A stretch of DNA of 64,000 nucleotides from JBBQXK01 sp038209775 (GTDB lineage: Bacteria > Pseudomonadota > Alphaproteobacteria > Rhodobacterales > Rhodobacteraceae): positions 1-64,000 of the forward strand of contig JBBQXK010000014.1 of the NCBI GenBank assembly GCA_038209775.1, written 5' to 3'. Shown in pieces: positions 34,865 to 43,082 of this stretch. Position 1 is the first letter of the stretch. Each line of letters starts with the position of its first letter. Under the pieces are notes generated by a model. The model was not told the origin of the DNA. It was given only the letters and a program-made list of their open reading frames with translations, and did not search any database. A program made the position numbers and the translations under genes.

Positions 34865-36406
34865 ATGCATTCCCTCATGTCCGTGCCAGCCATGCCGTTT
34901 TCCGAGGATCAGGCCGAGGCCTGGGATCGCCTGTCGCAGCTTTTGCGCGAAACGGGCGTCGATCTGGATGACGCGGTGCTGACCCCGATGGCCGAGGGGA
35001 AATCGGCGGTGATGGCGGTGGTGGGCAAGGCCGGTTCGGGCAAGACCATGCTTCTGGCCAGCCTGACCAAGGCCATGGTGGCGGCGGGTGTCGAGATCGT
35101 CTCGGGCGACTGGGAGGGGCGGCGGCGGCGTGACCGGCGGACGCTGGCCATTCTGGCCCCCACCAACAAGGCCGCCTCGGTGCTGCGCCTGCAGGGGGTG
35201 CCGGCAACGACGATCCACCGCATCCTTTACACCCCCGTCTATGACCCCCAGTATGAACGGATCGCCGAATGGCTGGCGGGTAACGGCCCGCGTCCGGTGG
35301 TCGAGGGGCTGACGGACCTGGCGCTGGACCGGGCCAAGGCGTTCCACGATACTGTGCCGTCGATCCCGGGTGCCTTGGCGGCGGCGGGGTTGCGGGGGTC
35401 GGATTTCATCAAGGGGTGGAAGCGGCGGGAAGAGCCGCTGGATATCGGGTTCGTCGACGAATCCTCGATGCTGGACGAGCGGCAACTGGAGGATCTGCAA
35501 GAGATTTTCCCGACGCTGGTGCTGTTCGGCGACCCCGCGCAGTTGGCCCCCGTGGGCCAGTCGGGTGAGATGGTATTCGACAAGCTGCCCGATGCCCGCA
35601 AGCTGAGCCTGCACCGCATTCACCGGCAGGCGATCGGCAACCCGATCCTTGATCTGGCACATGCACTGTCGGATGACGATGTGGGGTTCGGCGATTTCGA
35701 GCGGCTGGTGGAACGTGCGGCGCGGACCGATGACCGGGTGGTCGTGGCCGAGCGGGTGGACAGCGATCTGATGACACGGTCCCCCGTGCTGGTCTGGCGC
35801 AATGCCACGCGCATCCGGCTGATCACCGCGTTCCGCACCGCGCACGGGGCCCCGGATTATGAACTGATCCCGGGTGAGCCGCTCATCTGCGACGGGATCG
35901 AGTTGCCGCTGAAGCACCGCAAAAAGCGGATAGATCTTGAGGCGCGGGGGCTAATCAAGGGGGCGCAGGTGATCTACCTCGGCCCCGGTTCGCGCGATGG
36001 CTTTGCGCGGCTGCATGTGGTCGGGGCGGAAGAGCCGCAGGTGTCGGCGGCGGCGATTATCAAGATCGAGAAACCGGACGAGGCGGAACCGTTTATCCCC
36101 TCAGCCGCACGGATGGGGGCGGCGTTCCTGCACGGGTCGGCGGTGACGATCCACAAGGCGCAGGGATCACAATGGGATACCGTGCAGGTGTTCGCGCCCG
36201 ATCTGTATGCCGCAGCGCAGTCGGGGCGGTCCGAGGCGGGGTTGCCGCTGTGGAAACGACTGGCCTATGTCGCGGTGACGCGGGCGCAGTCGCGGTTGTT
36301 GTGGGTGGTGCGCAACCGTCTGGCGCGGCCTGTGGCGGGGTTGGGGGTTGCCGATCTGGTACGCCAGCCTGCGGCAATGGCGCTGCAAGGCCCCGAGGAA
36401 TTGTAG
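34865..36406 (+). CDS. ATP-dependent RecD/Dda-like DNA helicase
   Basis: 513 residues. Superfamily 1 motifs appear in order: Walker A GKAGSGKT, motif Ia APTNKAAS, motif II FVDESSMLD, motif III GDPAQLAPV, and the C-terminal TIHKAQGSQW (UvrD-C2-like) and YVAVTRAQ. The layout matches the phage Dda/RecD2 group that unwinds 5' to 3'. The central stretch (about 110-180) is a family-variable insert. There are three in-frame ATG codons within 30 bp (34865, 34877, 34892); the first is used. Its cellular role is probably replication or repair, without a known partner here. Confidence 0.88.
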   Translation: MHSLMSVPAMPFSEDQAEAWDRLSQLLRETGVDLDDAVLTPMAEGKSAVMAVVGKAGSGKTMLLASLTKAMVAAGVEIVSGDWEGRRRRDRRTLAILAPTNKAASVLRLQGVPATTIHRILYTPVYDPQYERIAEWLAGNGPRPVVEGLTDLALDRAKAFHDTVPSIPGALAAAGLRGSDFIKGWKRREEPLDIGFVDESSMLDERQLEDLQEIFPTLVLFGDPAQLAPVGQSGEMVFDKLPDARKLSLHRIHRQAIGNPILDLAHALSDDDVGFGDFERLVERAARTDDRVVVAERVDSDLMTRSPVLVWRNATRIRLITAFRTAHGAPDYELIPGEPLICDGIELPLKHRKKRIDLEARGLIKGAQVIYLGPGSRDGFARLHVVGAEEPQVSAAAIIKIEKPDEAEPFIPSAARMGAAFLHGSAVTIHKAQGSQWDTVQVFAPDLYAAAQSGRSEAGLPLWKRLAYVAVTRAQSRLLWVVRNRLARPVAGLGVADLVRQPAAMALQGPEEL

Positions 36407-36428
36407 GGTGCGCAACGAATGCGCACCC
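36406..36428. terminator. Hairpin between the helicase gene and atpF
   Basis: GGGTGCGCA / TGCGCACCC with loop ACGAA is a perfect 9-bp stem in the 24-bp gap between converging genes. It overlaps the last base of the helicase stop codon. It probably ends both transcripts. Confidence 0.6.
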
Positions 36429-36430
36429 CG

Positions 36431-36994
36431 TCAGTGCAGTTTCGCGCCGACCTGAGCGATGGATGCGTCGATGGCGTTCGACGCAGCCTCGGCGGTCATC
36501 TGTTTCGCCAGAAGATCACCCGCTGCGGCCACGGCCACGCTGACCGCCTGTTCGCGGACCTCGCGGATGGCAGCCTTTTCGGCCGAGGCGATGCGATCCT
36601 CGGCGGCGGCCAGACGGCGGGCGATGGAGCGTTTCAACTCATCCCGCGCCTCGGCGGCGGCCTTGGTGGCCTCATCGCGGGCGCTGGCAACGATACGGTC
36701 GGATTGCTCCTGCACGTCTTTCTTCTTGCGCTCATACGAGGCGAGGATGGTCTTGGCTTCGTCGCGCAACGCACGAGCCTCGTCCAGTTCGGCGCGGATG
36801 GTCATGGCGCGCTTGTCCAGCATGCCTGTCAGCATGCCGGGAACCTTGGCGTAGAACAGGATGCCCACGAAGATCAGAAATGACACCAACACGACAAAGT
36901 TCGTGTTGCCAAGCGACACGAACGGCCCGGTTGCGGCCTGTGCGGGCAGGGCCGCCAGTGTCGCCAGGGTTGCGATCAGACGTTTCATGCGCAT
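36431..36994 (-). CDS. atpF: ATP synthase F0 subunit b
   Basis: 187 residues. It forms half of the peripheral stalk that holds F1 static. A short N-terminal hydrophobic stretch that looks like a signal is followed by the membrane helix (NFVVLVSFLIFVGILFYAKV), then a long charged coiled coil. The start is uncertain among GTG 36997, ATG 36994 and ATG 36988; I prefer 36994, which overlaps the previous stop (TGATG). It is last in the F0 operon. Confidence 0.93.
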   Translation of the reverse strand: MRMKRLIATLATLAALPAQAATGPFVSLGNTNFVVLVSFLIFVGILFYAKVPGMLTGMLDKRAMTIRAELDEARALRDEAKTILASYERKKKDVQEQSDRIVASARDEATKAAAEARDELKRSIARRLAAAEDRIASAEKAAIREVREQAVSVAVAAAGDLLAKQMTAEAASNAIDASIAQVGAKLH

Positions 36995-37569
36995 CACCCC
37001 TTCATCCGCGCGGTCACGGCAGATTTCACTGCCGCTGCCGTCGCCTTGCCGCCAAGGGCTGCCACGATCTCGGCTGCCGTGTCGCGCGCCACTTCGCCGA
37101 CGCTTTCGACCGCCCCGGCCCGGATTTCGTTGATCCGCGCCTCGGACACTGCCGTACGCTCACCGATGTCGGCGTCGGCCTTGGCGATGGCTGTGTCAAG
37201 GTCGGCCTGGATGTCGGCGCGAGCTTTGGCGACGATCTTGCCCGCCTCGGCGCGGGCCGAGGTCAGGGCGTCCTGATAGGCTTTTTCGGCCTCGACCGCC
37301 TTGGCCTTGAGTTCTTCTGCAGCGCCCAGATCGTTGATGATCGTGCCGCGACGTTCGGCCAGAACCGCGCCGATGCGGGGAAGGGCCACGCGGGTGAGGA
37401 TCAGGTAGATGGCGACCAGCGATACCGCCAGCCAGAAGATCTGGTTCGGGTACCAGTCAAAGCACAGTTGCGGCATGCCAATGGCACCGCCGTCTGGTCC
37501 GACGCAGGCACCCGCAACCTCGGAGTGCAGGGCACCCTCGCCAATGTGTTCAATCGTCTCGGTGGCCAT
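36994..37569 (-). CDS. atpG: ATP synthase F0 subunit b'
   Basis: 191 residues. This second b-type subunit pairs with b in photosynthetic and related alphaproteobacteria (also called atpX or b'). An N-terminal extension (MATETIEHIGEGALHSEVAG) precedes the membrane helix (IFWLAVSLVAIYLILTRVAL) and a coiled coil. The ATG at 37569 has GGAGACC upstream. It lies after atpE, separated by a strong hairpin. Confidence 0.92.
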   Translation of the reverse strand: MATETIEHIGEGALHSEVAGACVGPDGGAIGMPQLCFDWYPNQIFWLAVSLVAIYLILTRVALPRIGAVLAERRGTIINDLGAAEELKAKAVEAEKAYQDALTSARAEAGKIVAKARADIQADLDTAIAKADADIGERTAVSEARINEIRAGAVESVGEVARDTAAEIVAALGGKATAAAVKSAVTARMKG

Positions 37570-37594
37570 GCCGGTCTCCGCTGCTTGCATCAAC

Positions 37595-37618
37595 CGGGCC
37601 GGGCGTCAGCCCGGCCCG
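37595..37618 (-). promoter_or_regulatory. Hairpin between atpE and atpF'
   Basis: A perfect 10-bp stem CGGGCCGGGC / GCCCGGCCCG with loop GTCA lies downstream of atpE. Subunit c is needed in about ten or more copies per enzyme, so a hairpin that protects the atpE end or trims read-through fits the stoichiometry. The role is inferred. Confidence 0.55.
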
Positions 37619-37635
37619 TAAGATCGGTCGATGGA

Positions 37636-37872
37636 TCAGACGGCGAACATCAACAGCAGGGCGATCAGGAACGAGAAGATGCCCAGTGCTTCGGCGAAAG
37701 CGATGCCGACGAACAGGTTCGCCATCTGGCCCGGTGCCGCCGACGGGTTGCGCAGCGCACCCGCAAGGAAGTTGCCGGCAATGTGGCCCACGCCGATGCC
37801 GGCGCCGCCCAGACCCATCGTTGCAAGACCTGCGCCGATGAACTTGCCCATTTCTGCGATATCGCCTTCCAT
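37636..37872 (-). CDS. atpE: ATP synthase F0 subunit c
   Basis: 78 residues, a two-helix hairpin that forms the proton-carrying rotor ring. The conserved loop RNPSA is at 41-45 and the proton-binding carboxylate is E61 in FAEALGIF. The glycine-rich first helix (GLGGAGIGVG) packs the ring. A GGAGA site precedes the ATG. Confidence 0.97.
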   Translation of the reverse strand: MEGDIAEMGKFIGAGLATMGLGGAGIGVGHIAGNFLAGALRNPSAAPGQMANLFVGIAFAEALGIFSFLIALLLMFAV

Positions 37873-37912
37873 AGTCCGTCTCCTTCAAAGATTTCGATGT
37901 GGGTTGAAGACC

Positions 37913-38668
37913 TTAGTGATGTGCGCCGCCAACAGCATCGCGCAGGTACACGCAGGTCAGGATGGTAAAGACATAGGCCTGCACGCAGGCCACCAGCACT
38001 TCAAGCGCATAGATCGCGACGATCCCGCCGACCACGAGCGGCGAGGCGACAGCCAGTGTCGCAAAGCCAGCGATCACCTTGATGACCGCGTGGCCCGCAA
38101 GGATGTTGCCGGCAAGTCGGATCGAGTGACTGACCGGGCGCACGAAGTAAGAGATCATTTCGATCAGCGCGAGGATCGGGCGGAGTGCCAGGGGCGCTGA
38201 GCTGACCCAGAACATGCCGAGAAAACCGATGCCGTTGCGCGCGAACCCGAGGATCGTGACCGCCAGAAATACCGCCATCGCCAGCACCACGGTGACCGCC
38301 ACATGGCTGGTCGTGGCAAAGGACATCGGCAACAGCCCGAGGAGGTTGGAGAACAGGATGAACAGGAACAGGGTCATCACATAGGGGAAGTACTTGACCC
38401 CGTCGTGGCCCGTCACCTCTTCCACCATGTTGTGGATGAAGCCGTACATCAGTTCGGCAACCGACTGGCTGCGGGTCGGCACGATGGCGCGGCGCCGCGT
38501 GCCGATGACCATCAGGGCCGCGATGCACAGGACGGCAAGCGCCATCCATAGCGTCACGTTGGTGACAGTGTACCATGCGATGTGGTCGCCGCCGAACAGG
38601 GGCTTGACCACGAACTGGTCCATCGGGTGGATCGCGAAACCGCTGCCGCCTTCTGCCTCGCCCGCCAT
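37913..38668 (-). CDS. atpB: ATP synthase F0 subunit a
   Basis: 251 residues with five or six membrane helices. It forms the proton half-channels next to the c ring. The essential arginine is R184 in HSIRLAGNILAGH. A conserved GLLPMSF block and a C-terminal helix are present. It lies between the AtpI-like gene (3 bp upstream) and atpE (40 bp downstream). Confidence 0.97.
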   Translation of the reverse strand: MAGEAEGGSGFAIHPMDQFVVKPLFGGDHIAWYTVTNVTLWMALAVLCIAALMVIGTRRRAIVPTRSQSVAELMYGFIHNMVEEVTGHDGVKYFPYVMTLFLFILFSNLLGLLPMSFATTSHVAVTVVLAMAVFLAVTILGFARNGIGFLGMFWVSSAPLALRPILALIEMISYFVRPVSHSIRLAGNILAGHAVIKVIAGFATLAVASPLVVGGIVAIYALEVLVACVQAYVFTILTCVYLRDAVGGAHH

Positions 38669-38671
38669 GCC

Positions 38672-38974
38672 CTAGCCCTTTCCGTTCATCGACTGCGCCG
38701 TGCGCAGCATCACGCGTATCCCTGCGGCGAAGCCCAGCAGGCAGAAGATCACCAGGAAGATGGGGCGCGTGTTGAACAACCAGTCCAACCCGAACCCGAA
38801 CGAGAGACCGAGGAGCATCCCCGACACCAGTTCGATCACCATCCGCCAGGCCATCTCGCCCTGCGAGAATGCCTTGCCCGTCGCACCCTTTTCCGCCGGT
38901 TCAACCACGCTCCGTTTTTTGGCCAAGCGCGCCTCAAGCGCGCGGAGCCGTTCGGGATCAGGTTCGTCCGTCAT
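38672..38974 (-). CDS. atpI: AtpI/AtpZ-type F0 assembly protein
   Basis: 100 residues. A charged N-terminal half (DPERLRALEARLAKKR) is followed by two membrane helices (about 50-68 and 73-92). The place at the head of the F0 operon and this topology fit the AtpI/AtpZ family, which helps c-ring assembly or Mg/Ca handling. The ATG at 38974 has an AAAGGGCC site; the open frame upstream has no support. Confidence 0.88.
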   Translation of the reverse strand: MTDEPDPERLRALEARLAKKRSVVEPAEKGATGKAFSQGEMAWRMVIELVSGMLLGLSFGFGLDWLFNTRPIFLVIFCLLGFAAGIRVMLRTAQSMNGKG

Positions 38975-39142
38975 CGTCGGGCCCTTTCGGGGTTGGCGTG
39001 ATGAGTATGCGGCGAGGGGGTGCGAGTCAAGTCGGGATCGGGGGTGGGAGTTTTGCAGAAAACATCGTGAAAACATGGGGATGTAGGGTGCGGTGCAGGT
39101 GGTCCTTTGGCGTGGGTTGCGGCGGGGGGGGTGTCACCATGT

Positions 39143-39158
39143 TCAACCAATCGGTTGA
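39143..39158. promoter_or_regulatory. Putative ArsR/SdpR-type operator
   Basis: TCAACCAATCGGTTGA is an inverted repeat (CAACC-N4-GGTTG), 32 bp before the ATG of the ArsR-family gene. CAACC/GGTTG half-sites of this kind are common for this regulator branch. Autoregulation is the simplest reading. Confidence 0.5.
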
Positions 39159-39189
39159 CGGTTTGGCGTGTTGCGGCCAAGGATGCGCC

Positions 39190-39540
39190 ATGTCGGACGC
39201 CCTGGACCTTGCCTTTTCCGCCCTTGCCGACCCCACAAGGCGGGCCATTCTTGCGATGCTTCTGGAGGATGACATGGCGGTCACCGACGTGGCCGAGCCG
39301 TTTGCCATGTCGCTGGCGGCAATATCGAAGCATCTCAAGGTGTTGGCGGATGCGGGGCTGATCGTGCAGGAACGCCGGGGGCGGGTGACGTGGTGCAAGC
39401 TGGAACCTGACGCGATGCGGGGGGCGTCGGTCTGGATGCAGGGGTTCGGGCAGTTCGATCCGGTGGATCTGGACGGGTTCGAGCGGTTCCTGTTGCAGGA
39501 ATTGCCCGAGGGCGATCCGGGGGTTAACCTGCCGGATTGA
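39190..39540 (+). CDS. ArsR-family transcriptional regulator
   Basis: 116 residues with a winged helix-turn-helix: ALADPTRRAILAMLLEDDMA, then the recognition helix SLAAISKHLKVLADAGLI and the wing QERRGRVTWCKL. The ALADPTRRAI start marks the SdpR-like branch, usually paired with an SRPBCC (AHSA1) gene. No such partner is here: the next gene converges. No cysteine metal-sensor pair is evident. I chose the ATG at 39190; an ATG at 39139 would place the operator inside the coding region. Confidence 0.85.
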   Translation: MSDALDLAFSALADPTRRAILAMLLEDDMAVTDVAEPFAMSLAAISKHLKVLADAGLIVQERRGRVTWCKLEPDAMRGASVWMQGFGQFDPVDLDGFERFLLQELPEGDPGVNLPD

Positions 39541-39620
39541 CGGCAGAAGCGGTGTCTGCATCGGATGCACAACCGATGCACAACCCATGCATACGCGCGC
39601 GGGGTTCTGCGGGCATTAAC
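39524..39620. repeat. ATGCAC-rich intergenic repeat, copy 2
   Basis: It contains GGATGCACAACCGATGCACA, CATGCATACGCGCGCGG, and TTAAC at both ends (39524-39528, 39616-39620). It closely resembles the element at 13365-13461 and again lies between convergent genes. The left TTAAC is inside the last codons of the ArsR gene. Confidence 0.65.
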
Positions 39621-39675
39621 TTTTGGTCCCCGCCCGGACTGACCCGTCGCAGGCAGACCCCGTCGCGGCCCAAGG

Positions 39676-40551
39676 TCACTTCAGGTTGGCATCCAGAAAG
39701 CCGATGGTCTGGCCCACCATTTCGTCCAGCGTCTGCGGCTCGGTGAAGGCGTTGAACACATGGTCCATCTCGGCGGTCCACAGCGTTTCGGGCCCGTCAT
39801 GCGCCGCGATCAGCGCGTCGGCCTGCGCCGGGGGCACGGTGGTGTCGAGCGTGCCTTTGGTCACGAACAGGGGGCCTTTGTAGGCGGCAATCTCGGCCAG
39901 GGGGTCAAAGCCTGCGACCCCCTCGAAATAGCCCTGCTTCAGCGCAATCTCGGCCCCCCATGGCAGGGTGATCTTCAGGGGCGTGTCGCCGGTCGTCAGC
40001 CCCTTGGTCAGGGTATCTGCCCCGAGAAGGCCACCGAATGTCGCTTCGGGGTCGGCCACAGCCTCCCACAGGGCGACGGCGTCGGGGGTGCCGGTGCGGC
40101 CGGCGACGGCGGTGGCGACGAGGCCGCCCTGGCTCCAGCCGATGATGCCCAGTTGGTCGCCGTTGACGCGGGGGTCGGCGGTCATCAGCGTCATCGCAGC
40201 GATGCCGTCCTGCACCTGTCCTTCAAAGGTGGTGTCGGCAAAGTCGCCCGCACTTTCGCCTGATCCGCGAAAGTCGATGCGCAGGCTGGCGTAGCCTGCT
40301 GACGCCAAGAGCCGCGCCGTTCGGGAAAATACGCCGTCGGTGGTGGTCGCCACCGCCAGTTCGTCGCGGCTGCCGGTAAAGCCGTGGAACAACAGCACAA
40401 CCGGGGCCGGGCCGCCTTCGGGCAGGTTCAGGGTGCCGACAACCTTGGCGCCCTGACTGTCAAAGGTGATGATCTGTTCGTCTGCCCGGGCGGCCAATGG
40501 TATCGCAAGGGTCAGGGCTGTAATCAGAAGGGCCGGTTGGATGCGCATCAT
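39676..40551 (-). CDS. Exported alpha/beta hydrolase
   Basis: 291 residues with a signal peptide (about 1-23, cleaved after ARA). The fold motifs are LLFHGFTGSRDE (oxyanion region) and the nucleophile elbow GWSQGG, with an acid in KGTLDTTVPP and a histidine in EMDHVFN. It resembles the YqkD/dienelactone-hydrolase-like esterase group. Substrate is unknown; the location should be periplasmic. GGAGG precedes the ATG. Its neighbour upstream is the 2-hydroxyacid dehydrogenase, 77 bp away on the same strand. Confidence 0.85.
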   Translation of the reverse strand: MMRIQPALLITALTLAIPLAARADEQIITFDSQGAKVVGTLNLPEGGPAPVVLLFHGFTGSRDELAVATTTDGVFSRTARLLASAGYASLRIDFRGSGESAGDFADTTFEGQVQDGIAAMTLMTADPRVNGDQLGIIGWSQGGLVATAVAGRTGTPDAVALWEAVADPEATFGGLLGADTLTKGLTTGDTPLKITLPWGAEIALKQGYFEGVAGFDPLAEIAAYKGPLFVTKGTLDTTVPPAQADALIAAHDGPETLWTAEMDHVFNAFTEPQTLDEMVGQTIGFLDANLK

Positions 40552-40628
40552 CGAAAGCCTCCGCCAGATGTCCAGACGGAAGTAGGCATCCGGTCGTAGG
40601 CCCTGTCAACGAAAACCGGGATGGGGTT

Positions 40629-41807
40629 TCAGGCACCGTTTCCTGTCGTCCAGTCCCCTTCGAAATCCGACGGCACGAGGAGGTTGTGACGGCCAAGCGC
40701 CCTGACGTCACGTTCACCACACAGCGCCATGGTGATGTCGAGTTCCTTCTGCATCACCTCAAGCGCCCGCGTCACCCCGGCCTGCCCCATCGCCCCCAGA
40801 CCGTAGATGTAACTGCGCCCGATCATCGTGCCTTTCGCCCCCATGGCCAGTGCCTTGAGGATGTCCTGCCCGGTGCGGATGCCGCCGTCCATCCACACCT
40901 CGGTGCGGTCACCGACGGCGCGGACGATGGAGGGGAGCATGCGGATGGACGACAGCGCACCGTCCAGTTGCCGGCCGCCATGGTTCGACACGATGATGGC
41001 ATCGGCACCGGCATCGGCGGCCATGCGGGCATCGTCGGCGTCGAGGATGCCCTTGAGGATGAACTTGCCGCCCCACTGGTCGCGGATGCGGGTGACCTTG
41101 CCCCAGTCGAGTTTCGGGTCGAACTGTTCGTTGGCCCATGCCGTGAGGTCGGACAGTTTCTCGACGTTCTTCACGTGGCCGACGATGTTGCGGAACTGGC
41201 GGCGCGGGGTTTGCAGCATGCCAAGCGCCCATTGGGGTTTGGTGGCGATGTTGATGAGGTTGGGGATGGTCAGTTTCGGCGGGCTGGAGAGGCCGTTTTT
41301 CAGGTCTTTGTGCCGTTGGCCGAGGATTTGCAGATCGAGCGTGAGGACGAGGGCCGAGCATTTGGCAGCCCTTGCCCGTTCGATGATGGCATCGACGAAA
41401 TCCTCGTCGCGCATGACGTACAACTGGAACCAGAAGGGGGTGGGGCTGTGGGCCGCGACATCCTCGATCGAGCAGATCGACATGGTCGAGAGGGTGTAGG
41501 GCACGCCGAAGGCAGCGGCGGCGCGGGCGGCCTTGATCTCGCCATCCGGGGTTTGCATGCCGGTGGAGCCTACGGGGGCGAGGGCCACGGGCATGGTGAC
41601 TTTTTGCCCGATCATGGTGGATTCGTGGACGCGGCCCGACAGGTCACGCGCGACGCGCTGGCGCAGGCGGATTTTCGCGAAATCCGAGGTGTTGTCGCGA
41701 AAGGTCTGTTCGGTGTAGCTGCCGCTTTCGCAGTAGTCGAAGAACATCTTTGGCGTGCGGCGGCGGTACATTGCCTTGAGGTCGTCGATACAGGTGATGA
41801 CAGGCAT
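40629..41807 (-). CDS. lldD: FMN-dependent L-2-hydroxyacid dehydrogenase (L-lactate dehydrogenase type)
   Basis: 392 residues, a TIM barrel. It oxidises an L-2-hydroxyacid, most likely L-lactate, to the 2-oxoacid and passes electrons to quinone. Diagnostic blocks: the N-terminal MFFDYCESGSYTEQTFRDN, the APVGSTGM flavin contact, the catalytic SNHGGRQLDGA, and a C-terminal glycine-rich phosphate site (MDGGIRTGQDILKALAMGAK). The ATG at 41807 has a GGGGAAAA site; a longer frame upstream has none. It is divergent from the nitroreductase, sharing a region with a large palindrome. Confidence 0.9.
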   Translation of the reverse strand: MPVITCIDDLKAMYRRRTPKMFFDYCESGSYTEQTFRDNTSDFAKIRLRQRVARDLSGRVHESTMIGQKVTMPVALAPVGSTGMQTPDGEIKAARAAAAFGVPYTLSTMSICSIEDVAAHSPTPFWFQLYVMRDEDFVDAIIERARAAKCSALVLTLDLQILGQRHKDLKNGLSSPPKLTIPNLINIATKPQWALGMLQTPRRQFRNIVGHVKNVEKLSDLTAWANEQFDPKLDWGKVTRIRDQWGGKFILKGILDADDARMAADAGADAIIVSNHGGRQLDGALSSIRMLPSIVRAVGDRTEVWMDGGIRTGQDILKALAMGAKGTMIGRSYIYGLGAMGQAGVTRALEVMQKELDITMALCGERDVRALGRHNLLVPSDFEGDWTTGNGA

Positions 41808-41890
41808 GATTTTCCCCGAAGTCTGGTCAAATTGCCTTACCAATTCACCCGATGCGCCGCAAGCGCCTGCCGTGACGGATTGCCCTTGCA

Positions 41891-41932
41891 TGTGATGCGA
41901 TATCGTACTAGATAGTCCGATATCGCATCACA
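41891..41932. promoter_or_regulatory. 42-bp near-perfect palindrome between lldD and nitroreductase genes
   Basis: Left arm TGTGATGCGATATCG (41891-41905) is matched by CGATATCGCATCACA (41918-41932). Extended inward, 19 of 21 positions pair. Each arm contains a self-palindromic CGATATCG, with centres 20 bp apart, two helical turns. It ends 13 bp before the nitroreductase ATG. The most likely ligand is the MarR protein encoded two genes on. Confidence 0.7.
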
Positions 41933-41945
41933 TCAGGAGGCTGCC

Positions 41946-43082
41946 ATGACCCTTTCCCGACGCAAGTTGATCGCCCTGATCGGTGGCGGCACGATTGTTG
42001 CCGCCACCGCGCCGCTGGCGGCCATCGCCACGCGGACGCCGCGCACGGCCACGCTGCCATGGGCGGCGGCGGGGGTGGAAACCGAGCCGCGCCGGCGGGC
42101 GCTGTCCTATGCGCTGCTGGCGCCAAACCCGCACAACCGCCAGCCGTGGCTGGTGGACCTGCGGACCGAAGGGGAGGTGACGTTGTATGCCGACCCCGCG
42201 CGGATGCTGCCGGTGACCGACCCGATGAACCGCCAGATCACGCTGGGGTTGGGCGGGTTTCTGGAACTGATGCGGATGGCGGCCAGCCATGGCGGGCGGC
42301 GGGTGACGATCACGCCGTTCCCCGAAGGAGAGGATGCGGCGGGGCTGGATGCGCGGCCGGTGGCGCGGGCGGTGTTTGTGGCGGATGCGGGGGTGGCGCC
42401 TGATCCGCTGTTTGCGCAGGTGATGCAGCGGCGGTCGAACAAGGAGCCTTATGATACGGCGCGCGCCGTGCCGGCGTCGGCGCTGGGGGTGATTGGCGCG
42501 GCGGTGAGTGGCGGGTTTGGCGGCACGGTCGAGATGGCGGCGGTGGCCGAGTTGCGGGCGCTGACCCATGCCGCGCTGAAGCTGGAGTTCACCACGGCGC
42601 GCACCTTGCAGGAAAGCATCGACCTGTTCCGCATCGGTGGTGCTGAGGTGGACGCGAACCCGGACGGCATCGATTTTTCCGGGCCGATGTTCGAGGTGAT
42701 GGGGGCGACGGGGCTGTTCACCCGCGAGAATGCCGCCGATCCGGGGTCGGCGTCGTTCGGGGCGGCGCTGGACATGATCGACGGCAATGCCAACTCTGCG
42801 ATGGGGTTTGTGTGGTTGACGACGCCCGGCAATTCCCGGGCGGAGCAACTGGCGGCGGGGGCTGACTGGTTGCGGGTCAATCTGGCGCTGACGGGGCTGG
42901 GTCTGGCGGTGCAGCCGATGAGCCAGGCGTTGCAGGAGTTTCCCGAGATGGCCGAACTTTATGCCGGCGTCCACGCGGCGCTTGCGCCGGACGGGGGGAC
43001 TGTGCAGATGCTGGGGCGGATCGGGTATGGGTCGGAGGTTCCGCCCAGCCCGCGCTGGCCCTTGGAGACGCGCATCCTGTGA
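41946..43082 (+). CDS. Tat-exported nitroreductase-family protein (Acg-like)
   Basis: 378 residues. A twin-arginine signal (SRRKLIALIGGGTIVAATAP) suggests export in folded form with FMN. The remainder looks like the Acg-type/TIGR-class nitroreductase fold: an FMN-contact block ALLAPNPHNRQPWLVDL and a late helix LRVNLALTGLGLAVQPMSQA. It has no tandem duplication typical of short nitroreductase dimers, but one long chain. Substrate is unknown. The marR gene overlaps its stop by GTGA, and a large palindrome sits directly upstream, so the pair is probably self-regulated. Confidence 0.82.
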   Translation: MTLSRRKLIALIGGGTIVAATAPLAAIATRTPRTATLPWAAAGVETEPRRRALSYALLAPNPHNRQPWLVDLRTEGEVTLYADPARMLPVTDPMNRQITLGLGGFLELMRMAASHGGRRVTITPFPEGEDAAGLDARPVARAVFVADAGVAPDPLFAQVMQRRSNKEPYDTARAVPASALGVIGAAVSGGFGGTVEMAAVAELRALTHAALKLEFTTARTLQESIDLFRIGGAEVDANPDGIDFSGPMFEVMGATGLFTRENAADPGSASFGAALDMIDGNANSAMGFVWLTTPGNSRAEQLAAGADWLRVNLALTGLGLAVQPMSQALQEFPEMAELYAGVHAALAPDGGTVQMLGRIGYGSEVPPSPRWPLETRIL

